In this document: positions 27,240 through 38,077 of the stretch, piece after piece | How the letters are laid out: each line of letters begins with the position of its first letter | How positions within the stretch are numbered: position 1 is the first letter of the stretch | Assembly: GCF_964340395.1 (NCBI RefSeq) | Contig: NC_135571.1 | Coordinates: forward strand, 10,976,440-11,040,439 | DNA: 64,000 nt | Source: Glandiceps talaboti | Taxonomy: Eukaryota; Hemichordata; Enteropneusta; Spengelidae | Direction: 5' to 3' | Notes under the pieces: generated by a model | What the model saw: only the letters and a program-made list of their open reading frames with translations | The model's database searches: none | What the model was told of the DNA's origin: nothing | Made by a program: the position numbers and the translations under genes

Positions 27240-27362
27240 TTTGTGTTTGTGTAAACTTTATGTTTGTGTTTATGTTTGTGTTGTGTTGTGTTGTGTTGTG
27301 TTGTGTTGTGTTGTGTTGTGTTGTGTTGTGTTGTGTTTGTGTTTGTGTTTGTGTTTGTGTTG
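27240..27362. repeat. (TGTGT)n / (TTTGTG)n microsatellite
   Basis: TTTGTG units flank a pure TTGTG pentamer block at about 27280-27335. Confidence 0.95.
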
Positions 27363-28284
27363 ATCTATAGTTTTGCTATATTTCATAGTGAACCCATCAT
27401 AGGGTAGTATATCCTTTTTGTAGTCTATTTACTGTTACATAATGTGTCAAAATATATGCATAGGATGTATTTTTGAAAAGTGTTGTCTTCAGTGGGAAGT
27501 TCACATGTTGGCAATTTCAAAGCACAGTCGACCTAAAATGACCACCTCTATCGTTGGAGTCTATATTTAGTGTTGTGCTACTTAATTTTAGTGATGACCT
27601 TATGTCTCAATTGTAGAAATGTTTACATCGTATCTGTAGACATTCTCTCAGTGTTTAATCAAACAATCACCACTATACTCGTACACTGTAGGTATACATA
27701 CTATTTATTGCCAATCATTAGGAGCACGTGGACGTCACAAAGCATACCGTCTAACCTTTGACCCGAAATACGTCATAACCTCCTTCATGTCTGACATAGT
27801 CACGGCAACTGATATGTACGCTATTGTCAACGCTTGCCACATACCTGCCATTGCACCAGTTGCCTGTCTGGTGCTATCGTACCAACTACTGTACAACTGA
27901 AATATTTATGTATAAAGAGATCATCGTCTGTCCAAACTGTATTCTAAAATCTGACACCTGTTTGCGCAGTCCTGTGTTACTAACTTTAACTGACTCCATG
28001 GCCTACAGTGGTAATATGTGGATGATACAACTTATGATGTAGTGTCAATGAGTTGGGTTTTTTGGATTTGGATTACAACGAAAATCATAAACCCTGCAAC
28101 AAAACGTCGCCTGGCTCGACAAAAATCTCTCTATACATTCCTACAGTTTTTTTTGCCTGACGAGACAAAATATATATATAATGTTGTAAATCTTCTTGTC
28201 TCGCTCGTCCAAAATCGAATTAATATTTCCACATGTTATCATCTGGCATGACAAAAACTGACATCAACTGATACATATTAGTCG

Positions 28285-28341
28285 AAAAATGTTTAGGGTC
28301 GGCGTGAAAAAACTAGGTGGGGTCGGGTTACCGGAACCAAG
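28285..28341. repeat. Short copy of the GGTCGGGTTACCGG repeat end
   Basis: Shares GTTTAGGGTCGG and AACTAGGTGGGGTCGGGTTACC with the ends of the 11601 and 24671 copies. Confidence 0.65.
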
Positions 28342-28940
28342 CAATTTGTTTAGGCCTAACAGCAACTTTCAGTTTACTAGTATGTTTTCCACTTAATAAC
28401 AATGTGAAACAACTTGGCCCAAGTCTGTGTTTGCATCACAGCAATTGTTTAAACAATTAAAATATGTAAAAATGTGCCTGCGATCATTCCATGTGCATGA
28501 CATCACGTGATCGCACAGTTGTTTGTTTGACCAAATTTGCTGTAATAACGATACAGCCCAATGACTGGTGATTCCCGAGTGTCATTTTTTTTTTTTTTTT
28601 TTTTTTGGGGGGGGGGGGGTATTTGCATTCGTGCTTGCAATGTCTGTTGCATTATATAGATCGTGTAGTGTAGATATGTGTAGGCGTGTTTGTCGGTGAA
28701 ACTCTTGTTCAGTACTAGTTGACAGGCTTTGATGAGATTTAGCGTCTTCTGCACTGTCACGATATATATACGTCTGCAAAAGTACGAAACAGCTCCACTG
28801 CACACATCATGGGAGTTCTGTCACGGTAATCATGACATACCAGCTCTCCTTAAAAAAATTGTAATTTCATGTTAATTTATTTCTATCTGTCGACAGCATC
28901 CGGGTATCTTAAAAGTTGAACAAAGCTTGACTGTATCCGC

Positions 28941-29958
28941 ATGGCATCAGCGCATCAGAATTCCGAAACTCTAGAATTGTACGGTTATTGCCATGAAAAA
29001 CTGGATAAGATAAACTCTGCTTGGGAGAACTTTAAAAAGCGTCATGAGAAATTTTCTTCCTCTATCATCCTTGCTAAATCGTTTCAAACATCCGCTAAAG
29101 AAGGGTTACAGGAAATTACGTCATTAAAAGAGATTCAAGAATGCTACAAATTCATCACGGATGGTCGTGGAGATTTTACGTTCGCCAAAATAATCGGGAT
29201 CTACCTCAGCATTGTTGAAGATCTGAAACAGCTTTATTATGAAATTGCAGAACATCGTCCCGGTGAATCCGATGAGGGCGCCCTCGTTGTTCAAAGTTGG
29301 CATATCAAAGGTCAAGAAGAGTTCAATCGAGAAATACAAAAATGGAAAGATCTGGTGGAGGAGACTGGCGTTCCTGAAAAACTCCATCAGGAAGTCGATG
29401 CATTGACCGAAGATGAAGAATTTAAGAAACGTATCGGTCGAATTGTGAGTATTATTCCACAAATGATCGACCACGCCAGAATATTACTTCTAAACATCAA
29501 GACAGGCTGGTCCTCTACATTTTTTCATCACCAACGTAAAAGTCCTCGTTCGACCACAATTGTTTGCCACCTCCTCAACGCTATAAGTCTCCACCGCCAA
29601 CAGACAATTTGCAAAACAACAGCCATCTTCAGGTCAACGTCGATCATCAAGATCGCCAGACCTTTCTGTGGACGGACATTCAGGTCGCCTTCAAATACTT
29701 CACTCGTGAAAGAATCCGATGAACGAAGTAACACTTCAACTCAACCGAGTGGTGGCGTACGACGTGACGTGTCGAGCTTACGAAGTGACGTAACAAGTTC
29801 GATGGAGTCTCTTACATCGAGTGCACATGAAACTGGGACGTCACAGATTTCATTTACCAATTGTTCTACTGTGAATTACAATGTTTCCTCCAGTAGTGAT
29901 ACCGACGCTCCATCTAAATATCAAATCGATAAATTGAAGCTTGCTAAGGAAGTGAGTG
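28941..29958 (+). CDS. Paralogue of the death-domain gene N-terminal exon (339 codons, 3' end uncertain)
   Basis: An acceptor (GTCGACAG) at 28896 opens the exon; the ATG at 28941 is its first in-frame start. The exon closes at 29958 with GTGAGTG|GTAAGT in phase 1, the same residue context (KEVSG versus KEISG) and phase as the donor at 16075 of the 13572-17119 gene. Residues ~10-200 align with that gene throughout: EKLDKINSAWENFKKRHEKFSSSI, YLSIVEDLKQLYYEIAEHRP, ALTEDEEFKKRIGRIVSIIPQM, NIKTGW. Residues ~205-330 are Arg/Ser/Thr-rich and poorly conserved. No coiled-coil or death-domain exon follows before the sulfotransferase array begins at about 30176. The next exon-like piece (30283-30345) would join in phase and end the protein after ~14 residues. 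It could be a functional domain-only gene or one truncated by the duplication breakpoint. Function unknown. Confidence 0.72.
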
Positions 29959-29989
29959 GTAAGTAAATGAGACGAAACATCATACCACA

Positions 29990-30175
29990 TAATATTACAC
30001 TATACCATGCCATATTACATGAGGCCTGTGATACAATTCCACACCATATTACACCACAACACACCATATTACACCATGTAACACATCACATTATATGATA
30101 CCACACCATAAGGACACCATGCAGTATACCCATGTTACACCATATCTCTCCATAGTATGCCATATCACACTATAT
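29990..30175. repeat. Degenerate CACCATATTACAC repeat at array boundary
   Basis: Repeated variants of ATTACACCATA and CACACCATA fill the space between the 29958 donor and the left edge of the duplicated unit. Confidence 0.7.
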
Positions 30176-30282
30176 ACACCCAAAAATATATCAAGTCAGT
30201 TTATACTGGTTTAGTTATGAATATTAACAATAACATTAGTATGTAAGAAATGGAAATTGCAATACATTTTTCTACTTTACAG

Positions 30283-30375
30283 GCGACTATATTTTCATCT
30301 TCGTCTTTTTAGAGTACTTTCCACTTTAAAGGCAAAAATGTTCAGGTAAGGGAGCCATATGCATGCATATGTATG

Positions 30376-30407
<32 letters not shown>

Positions 30408-30556
30408 TGTATGTATGTACATCTTTGCCACACATTTTTTTTCTGTCAACAGATGTTGAGGATGGATTTTATTTCCTATCAGACTGTCTCATGCACCACA
30501 ATCTAAGGGAAAACTACTTACCAAAGTGGTCGTATATACAACCTATGTCCCTATGA
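30283..30556 (+). other. Exon-like pair at head of unit A
   Basis: Piece 1 (30283-30345) lies between TTTACAG and GTAAGG. Joined in phase 1 to the 29958 donor it reads G-DYIFIFVFLEYFPL then stop. Piece 2 starts at 30453 after TCTGTCAACAG and reads VEDGFYFLSDCLMHHNLREN to a stop at 30556. Both pieces recur in unit E; piece 1 alone recurs, 11 nt shorter, in B and C. Best guess: 3' exons of the 28941 gene carried along in the duplications. Between the pieces lies a short (ATGT)n tract. Confidence 0.45.
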
Positions 30557-31622
30557 TAGAAAAAATATATGCTCTCATGTTATGTAATAAGAATTTTGTA
30601 ATAATCAACTTGGCAATTTTTGTGTACAAATCGTTCAAATTAAGATAAGTATGCATTTGATCATTTATTCATTCATTCATCTATGTGGTTTTTTTTGTCC
30701 AATCTATGCTGTAGCCATTTATATTTTACTCACTTTTGTGTGATTTGGACCTGTGGCCTTAATAAATAAATAATCAATGTTTCACACAACGAGCATATCT
30801 GGGTTTTTTACTCGCATTAGGGGCGAGATCAATAATTCAATGTAAGATAAAAAAAACCTAAATGACCAAAATTGATAATTGGTTCAATTTTAAACAAGTA
30901 TTAATATGATAGGGAGCCATGTACTTTTTTTATACGTACAATAAATTACGTCATTGTATTGTATATATGCTATATCTTAATACCAGGTTTGAGTTCAGTC
31001 AATTGTAATGATAGCTAGCTAAGGTCGATCGCACAATGTCACACAATCTGAATAAGCGAACTTCGCTCGTTTAGGCGGGGGGGGGGGTGTCTGACATCAA
31101 TGCGATTGCTGAACTTTATTTTCACACTTCTAACCATATTTTGAAGGAAAACTTTCACTCCTTCAATGATAACAGCTTATGTATTTACTACTGAGATGTT
31201 GAGAAGTTGATAAAAAATTACTTCTAGTTCTAATGTGAGACATGGTGCTGAGTTTCTGGTAGTATTTTCATGTGTTTACAATCATGTTTTTTTTACATTA
31301 CATTGATCGTAGTGATGTGACCGCTAAAGTAAAGTGATCGTGGTATACATCAATAAGTAATATATTGTGAATCCCTTTTAATATGTAGAAAAAATTACAT
31401 CCTAAAAACGCGGCTTGTGTCACTTTACTATAAAGTACGATAAACAGTCGTGTTTATCTGGTGATCTGTACGATAATTAGTCAATATTTTGAAGCACAGA
31501 CGTATGGGGGACATCTCTCTGCAACGTCTACGGTTGCATTTTAATTTCTGCCTTGTCTGTGTTCTCAACATCGTCAGTGTAATCACAGACAAATAAGATG
31601 TCTGTGGTGTACACCTGCAACG

Positions 31623-31630
31623 TATAAATT
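31623..31630 (+). promoter_or_regulatory. TATA-like element upstream of sulfotransferase A
   Basis: TATAAATT in the context GCAACGTATAAATTAGC, about 460 bp before the start codon. It is preserved in units A, B and C and absent with its surroundings from D. Promoter use is inferred only. Confidence 0.3.
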
Positions 31631-32091
31631 AGCATATTACTTAATGTATAGGGACACTCAAGAGAAACAAATTGATAATGCAGCTGTTTGTCGTCTCATG
31701 TGTTTCACTCTTATACCACGTGTATGTCGAGCTGGCTCACCACGTTCTCTTGCTGGGGGTGGACAGGATCATGATAGCATTGATGTGGCAGACTGTAATA
31801 TCTACCAGATGAAACTCGTGTCCGATAAGCAGTGCGATTTGCCCAGACATTAATCATGCATCTAGGTACGTACATGGCTGATTCCCGGCAAACTTGAAGT
31901 GACATGGCGATTGCAAGAGACGAGTGGTTTGCACCAAATGTCATCGCTTCCTACAACTGGAAGCGGCACTAATCCGTCGATTTCGTAACTGCTGCTGTTA
32001 CACTGAAACCAAATAACATTTTCTCTGTACCCACATCAACAAACAATTCTGAAGCCCAGACTATATGTAATATTCTGACTCCGGAGTAACC

Positions 32092-34503
32092 ATGAAACAT
32101 CAAACTCAGAAGATCATGTTGGTTGGAACAATTGTTGTCGTCATATACGTGCTTTATGTGTCAACACCAATGGTAATGAACAGAATGGACTCTAACAGGT
32201 GGGTTGAATTATATGTGAAAAATTTATTTATTCATCTTTCATATACAGACACCATTTCAGTGCATTAACACTGTTCTCCCAATGGAACCTGTTACAAGAT
32301 TACGTACACAGAAAAAAAGGGGAAAAAAGGACGAATCAAGACAAAAAGTTACAGATGCACAGTGTACTGTAAAAGATATCCACCCACATTACCAGACTAC
32401 ATTCTGAAGATGTCTTTTAAATATCGATGAGTTCGGAGCTGATCTTATGGATAACGGTAGATTGTTCCATAGAACATCACCACTATCGTGAAATGCCCGT
32501 TTCCCATATTCAGTTTTAACTGTATTGATGTACATTGTATATGACACCTTTACTGGCCTGACTTGTGTAATATGAATATGAATTTGGTTGGAAAGATTGA
32601 ACATTTCAGTGAGGTAATCATTTGCATTGTGTTAGAACTTCAAAAATAGCATTGTTATATTGACAACTTGAACATAGACACACACTATACGGGATTAGTA
32701 CTTCTTACCACAGGGTACAGGGGGGAAATATGCAAAGATTTGCATATGTTTTGACAACTTTTACGGATGATACCAGAAATGCTGAGTGTAATTTATTTCC
32801 AAATCTTTATCTTTAACTGTTATCAGTTATTATAATCACTAAGTTTACAAATAAATATGTTAATTGCTCAGCCACACTTCGAACTTGTTTTCGCCTCTCT
32901 TAAATTCTGCCGTCTGGCTTATTATAAACAAGAGAGACGAACTTTAATATTAGCTAATATTAATATTTCTCAACCAAAATTATCAGTTATAACCTTGTGA
33001 TGTACATGTAATATCAAATGTAGATTAAAACATAAGTAAAATTTGTCTGAATGCGACTTTTGTTCCGTCATGTTAATCATATTTGCTCGGGGTGTGTCAG
33101 TTCGGAGCTCTGAGCTCGACGATAAATCGGAAGTAAGCTTGCCGGCTGCTACATCGATAATCTACAAGATTTTTAGATAGAATAAGTTTTTTAATTTGGT
33201 CACATTGCTAAGTACCTCTGTCTCTAAAAATCAGTGTATAAAATTGTTAAATCTGGTGCAAAAGCCGGAGACCTGCTGTTCCCCGGGATGAGGATTATAA
33301 AGAACGTATACCATTTGTACTTTAAAACCTGACAAATCACGTGATTTTTGGTATGTTGAGTTTCAGTCATTTATGTAGTCTGTATTCAGACGCAGATTAT
33401 ATTTTGTCGAATTCCTAAAAACCCTTCTGAAATATGTTTTATTTATATACTAGATGTGTGGAAATACCTAACCTATAACATACAATCTAATAGTCAACAT
33501 GTACAATGCACATACAGAACGCGAGCTACTCTCTCAGTGAGGATCCGAACAGGGGCATGGGGAAACAATTCTGGTGAATTCCGAAAATGATAATGATATA
33601 CAAATATTAAAGGCCCAATTCAGATGAATATGTATGAGTTACATTTACATACTTGCTATTTGGTATTGTGGGTATAAAGCCAGAAATGCAATGTTAAAAA
33701 AAACCGGCGTTGTGATACACATGTACACGTACACTTTTCTGGTCTTTTTAATTTGCTTTTACTTTAGACCCCAAAACATACAAAATGTTGGTCAGAATAC
33801 CCTTCCTGTGATAGTTTGATGAAATATTTACAGACAACGATATCCCGAGGAAAACAAAACAGAGATGCATGAAGGTCAAGAAGACAAAATCATTCTTATC
33901 TTTTTGTGTAAAGGTTTTAAAAAACGTTAATGTTCAGTGGCTTAAACCAGAGTAGGTCGGGTTATCGAAAACACACACAAATATATATTTGGTCTAATTG
34001 CCAAGTACCTCTATCTCTAAAAATCAATTTATAAATCTGGCACAAAAGCTAGAGACCTGCTGTTCCCTGGGATGAGGCATTGTGAAGAATAATTTATTAA
34101 GTTTTTCTTTAATTTTTCCTGTGCATAATTGGATTCAGGTTTTAGTAACATCACATTATTTTCTACTTCTATGTCTCATTTCTCGCTTAATCTACAGTAT
34201 AGTTCCTGACGAACCGTATTCTGTATTCCGTATTCCGTATTCATAATTCTGTTGGGTAACTGACTGCATCTAGGCTGCATCTAGACTGACAATTCTGAAA
34301 ATGAATTCAATAACGTTACGTTGTCGTATAACTATTTGTGAAATTATTTCAGCAAAGCGCCGTCAGTTGAAGATCTTGATCCCATGGAAATCCGTGATTT
34401 CTTAACAATGGTAAGCTTAAGTGTTCAAATTGTTTGTTCATTATACCTTTGTTCCCACCAATAAGTATGGATTCACTACCAAAAACCAACGTTAGCGTTC
34501 TTC

Positions 34504-34544
<41 letters not shown>

Positions 34545-34576
34545 CGACGACGACGACAGCAACAACGACAACAACG

Positions 34577-34612
<36 letters not shown>

Positions 34613-35347
34613 TGATTGTTAAAACTTACTGTACAAAGTATTAGCGGATACAGTATACATATTTGTAGTTATGTATGCTATAATTAGCAACAAGTGGAAA
34701 TCAGTTTAGATTTCTACAAAAAGGATTAATATTCGAAAAGCATATTACCCTTGGAGATTCGAAATAACTTGGATTTTACTCACAAACATAGTAAAAACAA
34801 AAGCTGCATTTTTTCGAGAGTATCTACCGACTGGTGGCGCTAATTTTGGTGATCCCAGCGGAATAGGAGATATCGCCTGTTGATTGACCATCAACATGTC
34901 AATCACACCATGCTTACATCTTTTTATTTTAGCCAATGTCTGAAGTAACAACAGTCATACCAAACACCAGCAAGGCAAACTGTCAATCAAAGAAAAACCT
35001 GTTCCTGTTGAAAACACACAAAAGTGGAAGTAGCACATTACAGAATATTTTACTACGCTATGCAGATAAACATAATCTGACTTTAGTGTTGCCAAAAACT
35101 ACTCATCAACTAGGATATCCAAACAGATTTAATCGAAATTTTGCAATTCCAGTGCCCTGGAACGAGTATAATATGTTCTGTCAACATTCACGTTTCAATT
35201 TACCTGGTAAGTGTATAGGTCAGAGGTCAAATATGTATGTATGTATGTATGTATGTATGGATGGATGTATATATGTATGTATGTAGGTAGGTATGTAGGT
35301 ATGTAGGTAGGTATGTATGTATGTATGTATGTATGTATGTGTGTATA

Positions 35348-35379
<32 letters not shown>

Positions 35380-35578
35380 TAAGTATGTATGTATGTATGT
35401 ATGTATGTATGTATGTATGTATGTATGTATGTATGTATGTATGAGTGTGTGTGTGTGTGTGTCCTGTTTCTTTGCATCATTGCGAATGGGTAAGGATACA
35501 CATACATACACACAGGCATGTCAGAGACATACATACAGACAGACAGACAGACAGACAGACATACATACATACATACAT

Positions 35579-35619
<41 letters not shown>

Positions 35620-36565
35620 ATCTGTTTTCTTTGCTGGGAAATATTGTTCACTCGCGTGTACATGTTTTGTCTTACTATATCCTTATTGTGTTCCCATTGT
35701 TCCACACTTTCATTGTATCCCACTATGTGTTGGTAATCAGGCTATAATGACTTTATTCCCTTGTGACATTACAGAAGTCATGGAATTGATGCCAGACGAC
35801 ACTGTCTTCGTAACGATCATACGTGAACCAGTTGCGCATTTCGAGTCATTATTTACGTACTACAGGATATGTAGCAGACTCGGAATTCGAGGACCAAGCA
35901 AACTTGAACAATTTTTACGTAATCCAGAGAAATATTACAAGATGCACAATAGGTTCAATTTTTACCTTCGAAATAATTACATGTTTGACTTGGGGTTCAG
36001 CGAGGAACAATGGAAAACCGACTCTCATGTTACTAAACTTATCGAAAGGGTGGATCAAACATTTGACTTGGTTCTTATCATGGAGTATTTCGACGAATCT
36101 TTGATATTATTGAGATACACCATGTGTTGGGACATAGACAGTCTTGTGTATTTTAGTTTCAATATTCGTAAAGAAACTTCAGTGAATACTATATCACACT
36201 GGATGCAAGGTAAAATCAGAAGGTGGAACTCAGCAGATGCCCAACTCTATTCTTACTTCAACGAAACATTTTGGAAGAAAGTAAAAGCGTTTGGTGAGCA
36301 AAGAATGGAGGAGGAATTACAGGCATTGAAAGAACGAACACGGGTGTATTGGGACACTTGTATTGATGACGTCACAGCAAACGGGAAAGGCGTCCCGCAC
36401 ATACCTGGAGTCGATATCCAAAGTTACAGCCTGAAAATTTCAGCCAAGGATAATAAAGATTGTGTTAAGATGACGAAACCAGAAAGACCCTTCACATATG
36501 AATTGGTTACTAAACTTAAAAGCCGTATCCATGATTATCATCAACATCGCATTACTGCCATTTAA
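32092..36565 (+). CDS. Galactose-3-O-sulfotransferase, copy A (four exons, 409 aa)
   Basis: Exons 32092-32198, 34353-34410, 34933-35206 and 35775-36565; intron phases 2, 0 and 1; all GT-AG; total 1230 nt. Transfers sulfate from PAPS to the 3-OH of galactose on glycolipids or glycans in the Golgi (family role, Pfam Gal-3-0_sulfotr). Exon 1 gives a short basic cytoplasmic end and a type II membrane anchor (IMLVGTIVVVIYVLYV). Exon 2 is a short acidic stem (SVEDLDPMEIRDF). Exon 3 has the 5'-phosphosulfate loop LLKTHKSGSST and CQHSRFNLP, which joins exon 4 as in known members (EVMELMPDDTVFVT). Exon 4 has the 3'-phosphate-binding stretch IREPVAHFESLF and the glycosylation site YFNETFW. Length is normal for the family and no lesions were seen. 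Intron 3 is packed with TATG and CAGA microsatellites. Substrate (cerebroside versus glycoprotein) cannot be told. Confidence 0.92.
32389..32604 (-). mobile_element. Old LINE 3' fragment in intron 1 of copy A
   Basis: The minus-strand frame reads VKTEYGKRAFHDSGDVLWNN followed by LPLSIRSAPN-SIFKRHLQ. This is the typical C-terminal tail of LINE reverse transcriptases (YGKRAF...LWN-LP...FK..L). The same fragment lies in intron 1 of copies B, C and D, so it predates the tandem duplications. Confidence 0.7.
33197..34090. repeat. Pair of ~105-bp direct repeats in intron 1 of copy A
   Basis: Copies at 33197-33305 and 33989-34090 share AAGTACCTCT-TCTCTAAAAA, GCACAAAAGC/GTGCAAAAGC and GAGACCTGCTGTTCCC. 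Equivalent pairs lie in B (40731, 41521), C (49305, 50094) and D (58283, 59074). Confidence 0.8.
34505..34611. repeat. (CAA)n microsatellite, intron 2 of copy A
   Basis: CAA triplets with CGA/CAG interruptions, just after exon 2. Poly-Gln frames here are intronic. Matching tracts: 42020-42116 (B), 50604-50659 (C), 59561-59592 (D); lengths vary. Confidence 0.95.
35230..35617. repeat. (TATG)n, (GTGC)n and (CAGA)n in intron 3 of copy A
   Basis: TATG arrays at 35230-35340 and 35383-35443 with a TGTG/CGTG core between them. Then ~70 bp of unique sequence precedes CAGA arrays at 35533-35560 and 35579-35617. Confidence 0.97.
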
Positions 36566-36835
36566 TGCAAAAAGTATTAGAGGGGCAGGGAAGGAGGAGT
36601 GTTCTTATTGCATTCAGTATTGGAGGGGCAGTAGAGGAGATGGGCGTTATTGTAATCAGTATTGGGGGGGGGGGGGGTGTCATTGAAGGAGGGGGTGTTT
36701 TTATTCCGACGAGTATTGGAGGGGCAGGGTAGAAGTGGATATTTTTATTGCATAAATTAATAGATCTAGAAGTGTTAGAGATGGCCAACCTGATTTCTGA
36801 TATCGAAAAATCGGTATAAATTGTTTTTATTGTAG

Positions 36836-36916
36836 ATGAGTGCATCAAATACGACAGAGGATACCACGCTTTCACCTAAGACAGACCATGTTACTACCAC
36901 ACCAGAAAGACTGTAA
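36836..36916 (+). other. 26-codon conserved frame 3' of copy A
   Basis: ATG directly after an acceptor-like TTTTTATTGTAG, encoding MSASNTTEDTTLSPKTDH and ending TTTPERL-stop. Same frame, length and stop in all four units. Could be a 3' UTR exon or an alternative terminal exon; no matching donor is clear. Confidence 0.3.
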
Positions 36917-36992
36917 TTGAGGATGACGATGTTTTTTGTTCCATCTCACATTGTAACAACAATCACACAAACAAAGTACAGGCACTGATAGC

Positions 36993-37002
36993 GCGCATGC
37001 GC
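36993..37002. promoter_or_regulatory. GCGCATGCGC palindrome (NRF-1-like site), unit A
   Basis: GCGCATGCGC matches the palindromic core bound by NRF-1-family factors. It also occurs at 44636-44645 and 55054-55063, and is mutated in unit D. Function not shown. Confidence 0.25.
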
Positions 37003-37658
37003 ATGGAATATTACATTTTATCTCAATGTGAACACAAATGAAATAGTTCTGTTTAAATCTTCATTGTTTTATCCAACAGTAATGTCGATGTTTTTTTCAC
37101 AGTAGACATGAAATGTATTCGATACGTTTGCACGCTATCAGTGTCTGTATTTTGTTTTATGTAATTTTACAACATGAAAACGTTAGTTGAGATGTAAAAA
37201 AAACTGAATTGAAACTCTATAGACACCCTGGTTTGGTAGTAAAAAACACGATACCGCCTAATTGAAACTCTATAGACACTCTAGTTAGTAGTACCTAGTC
37301 TGTAAGATACATACGACATGCTATGCTACGGTAATCGGCTACTGACCGACGCGTGAGGGCGCCCCTTCACGGCGTACCTCAGCTCCTGTAACTACATGTG
37401 TTACTTTGATTTGATTACTTTTCACAGAGGGTCAAAGGTTAATTGGTTATATTTACGATGGACAAAGAAAAAAGACTGAGAAACATGTCATCATTAATAA
37501 AACATGGCAAATATAAATAATAATGTTATAAAAGTGGCACAAACTGAGTTTATAATTACACCCAAAAACATATCAAGTCAGTTTATGCAGGTTAGGTTAT
37601 GGATATTAACATTAGTATGTAAGAAATGGAAATTGCAATACATTTTTCTACTTTACAG

Positions 37659-37710
37659 GCGACTATATTTTCATCTCCGTCCTTTCCACTTCAAATGCAA
37701 AAATGTACAG
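37659..37710 (+). other. Exon-like piece at head of unit B
   Basis: 52 nt between TTTACAG and GTAAGG, homologous to 30283-30345 but lacking 11 nt, which changes the frame. Also at 45315-45366 in unit C. Confidence 0.35.
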
Positions 37711-37721
37711 GTAAGGGGACC

Positions 37722-37722
<1 letters not shown>

Positions 37723-37752
<30 letters not shown>

Positions 37753-38016
37753 TGTATGTATGTATGTATGTATGTATGTATGTATGTATGTATGTATGCA
37801 TGCATGCATGCATGTATGTATGTATGTATGTATGTATGTATGTATGTATGTATGTATGCATGCATACATGCATGCATGCATGCATGTATGTATGTACGTA
37901 CGTACGTACGTACGTATGTATGTATGTATGTATGTATGTATGGATGGATGTAAGGATGTATGTATGTACGTATGGATGTATGTATGTATGTATGTATGTA
38001 TGTATGTATGTATGTA

Positions 38017-38073
<57 letters not shown>
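37723..38073. repeat. (TATG)n/(CATG)n/(TACG)n then (TC)n microsatellite
   Basis: About 295 bp of TATG-type tetramers with CATG and TACG blocks, followed by ~56 bp of TC. Long Met/Tyr/Val/Cys frames here are not genes. Confidence 0.97.

Positions 38074-38077
<4 letters not shown>

Larger units (their letters stand above)
17145..28896. other. Region between the two paralogous N-terminal exons; no supported gene
   Basis: The 5' ends of two divergent genes (13572-17119 minus, 28941-29958 plus) flank about 11.7 kb with no convincing exon, so it should hold both promoters and any 5' non-coding exons. Contents seen: a C-rich tract at 17325-17550, microsatellites, a five-copy minisatellite at 25790-26335, dispersed repeats at 24671-24865 and 28285-28341, and a MITE-like remnant at 23870-23976. 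Two adjacent minus-strand frames at 21601-22033 look mildly protein-like but match nothing I know. Confidence 0.5.
30176..37557 (+). repeat. Tandem unit A of the sulfotransferase array (~7.4 kb)
   Basis: Starts at the anchor CACCCAAAAATATATCAAGTCA, which recurs at 37558, 45214 and 63004. Order: exon-like pieces, (ATGT)n, a ~1-kb conserved spacer with a poly-G run, TATA-like site, sulfotransferase exons 1-4, 3' mini-frame, and a tail ending in AATAAA (37495-37500). Unit A retains the 30453-30556 exon-like piece, which B and C lack. It otherwise matches B closely over most of its length. Confidence 0.9.

Noticed and set aside
31644-31853. Repeated ~69-codon frame upstream of copies A, B and C (MYRDTQEKQIDNAAVCRLM in A)
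   Set aside because: It recurs only because the units are duplicated; the ATG is gone in C, the region is absent from D, and it does not join the sulfotransferase frame. It may be part of a 5' leader.
34434-34622. Poly-Gln frame after exon 2 of copy A
   Set aside because: It lies between a good donor (34411) and the exon 3 acceptor and is a CAA microsatellite of variable length among copies.
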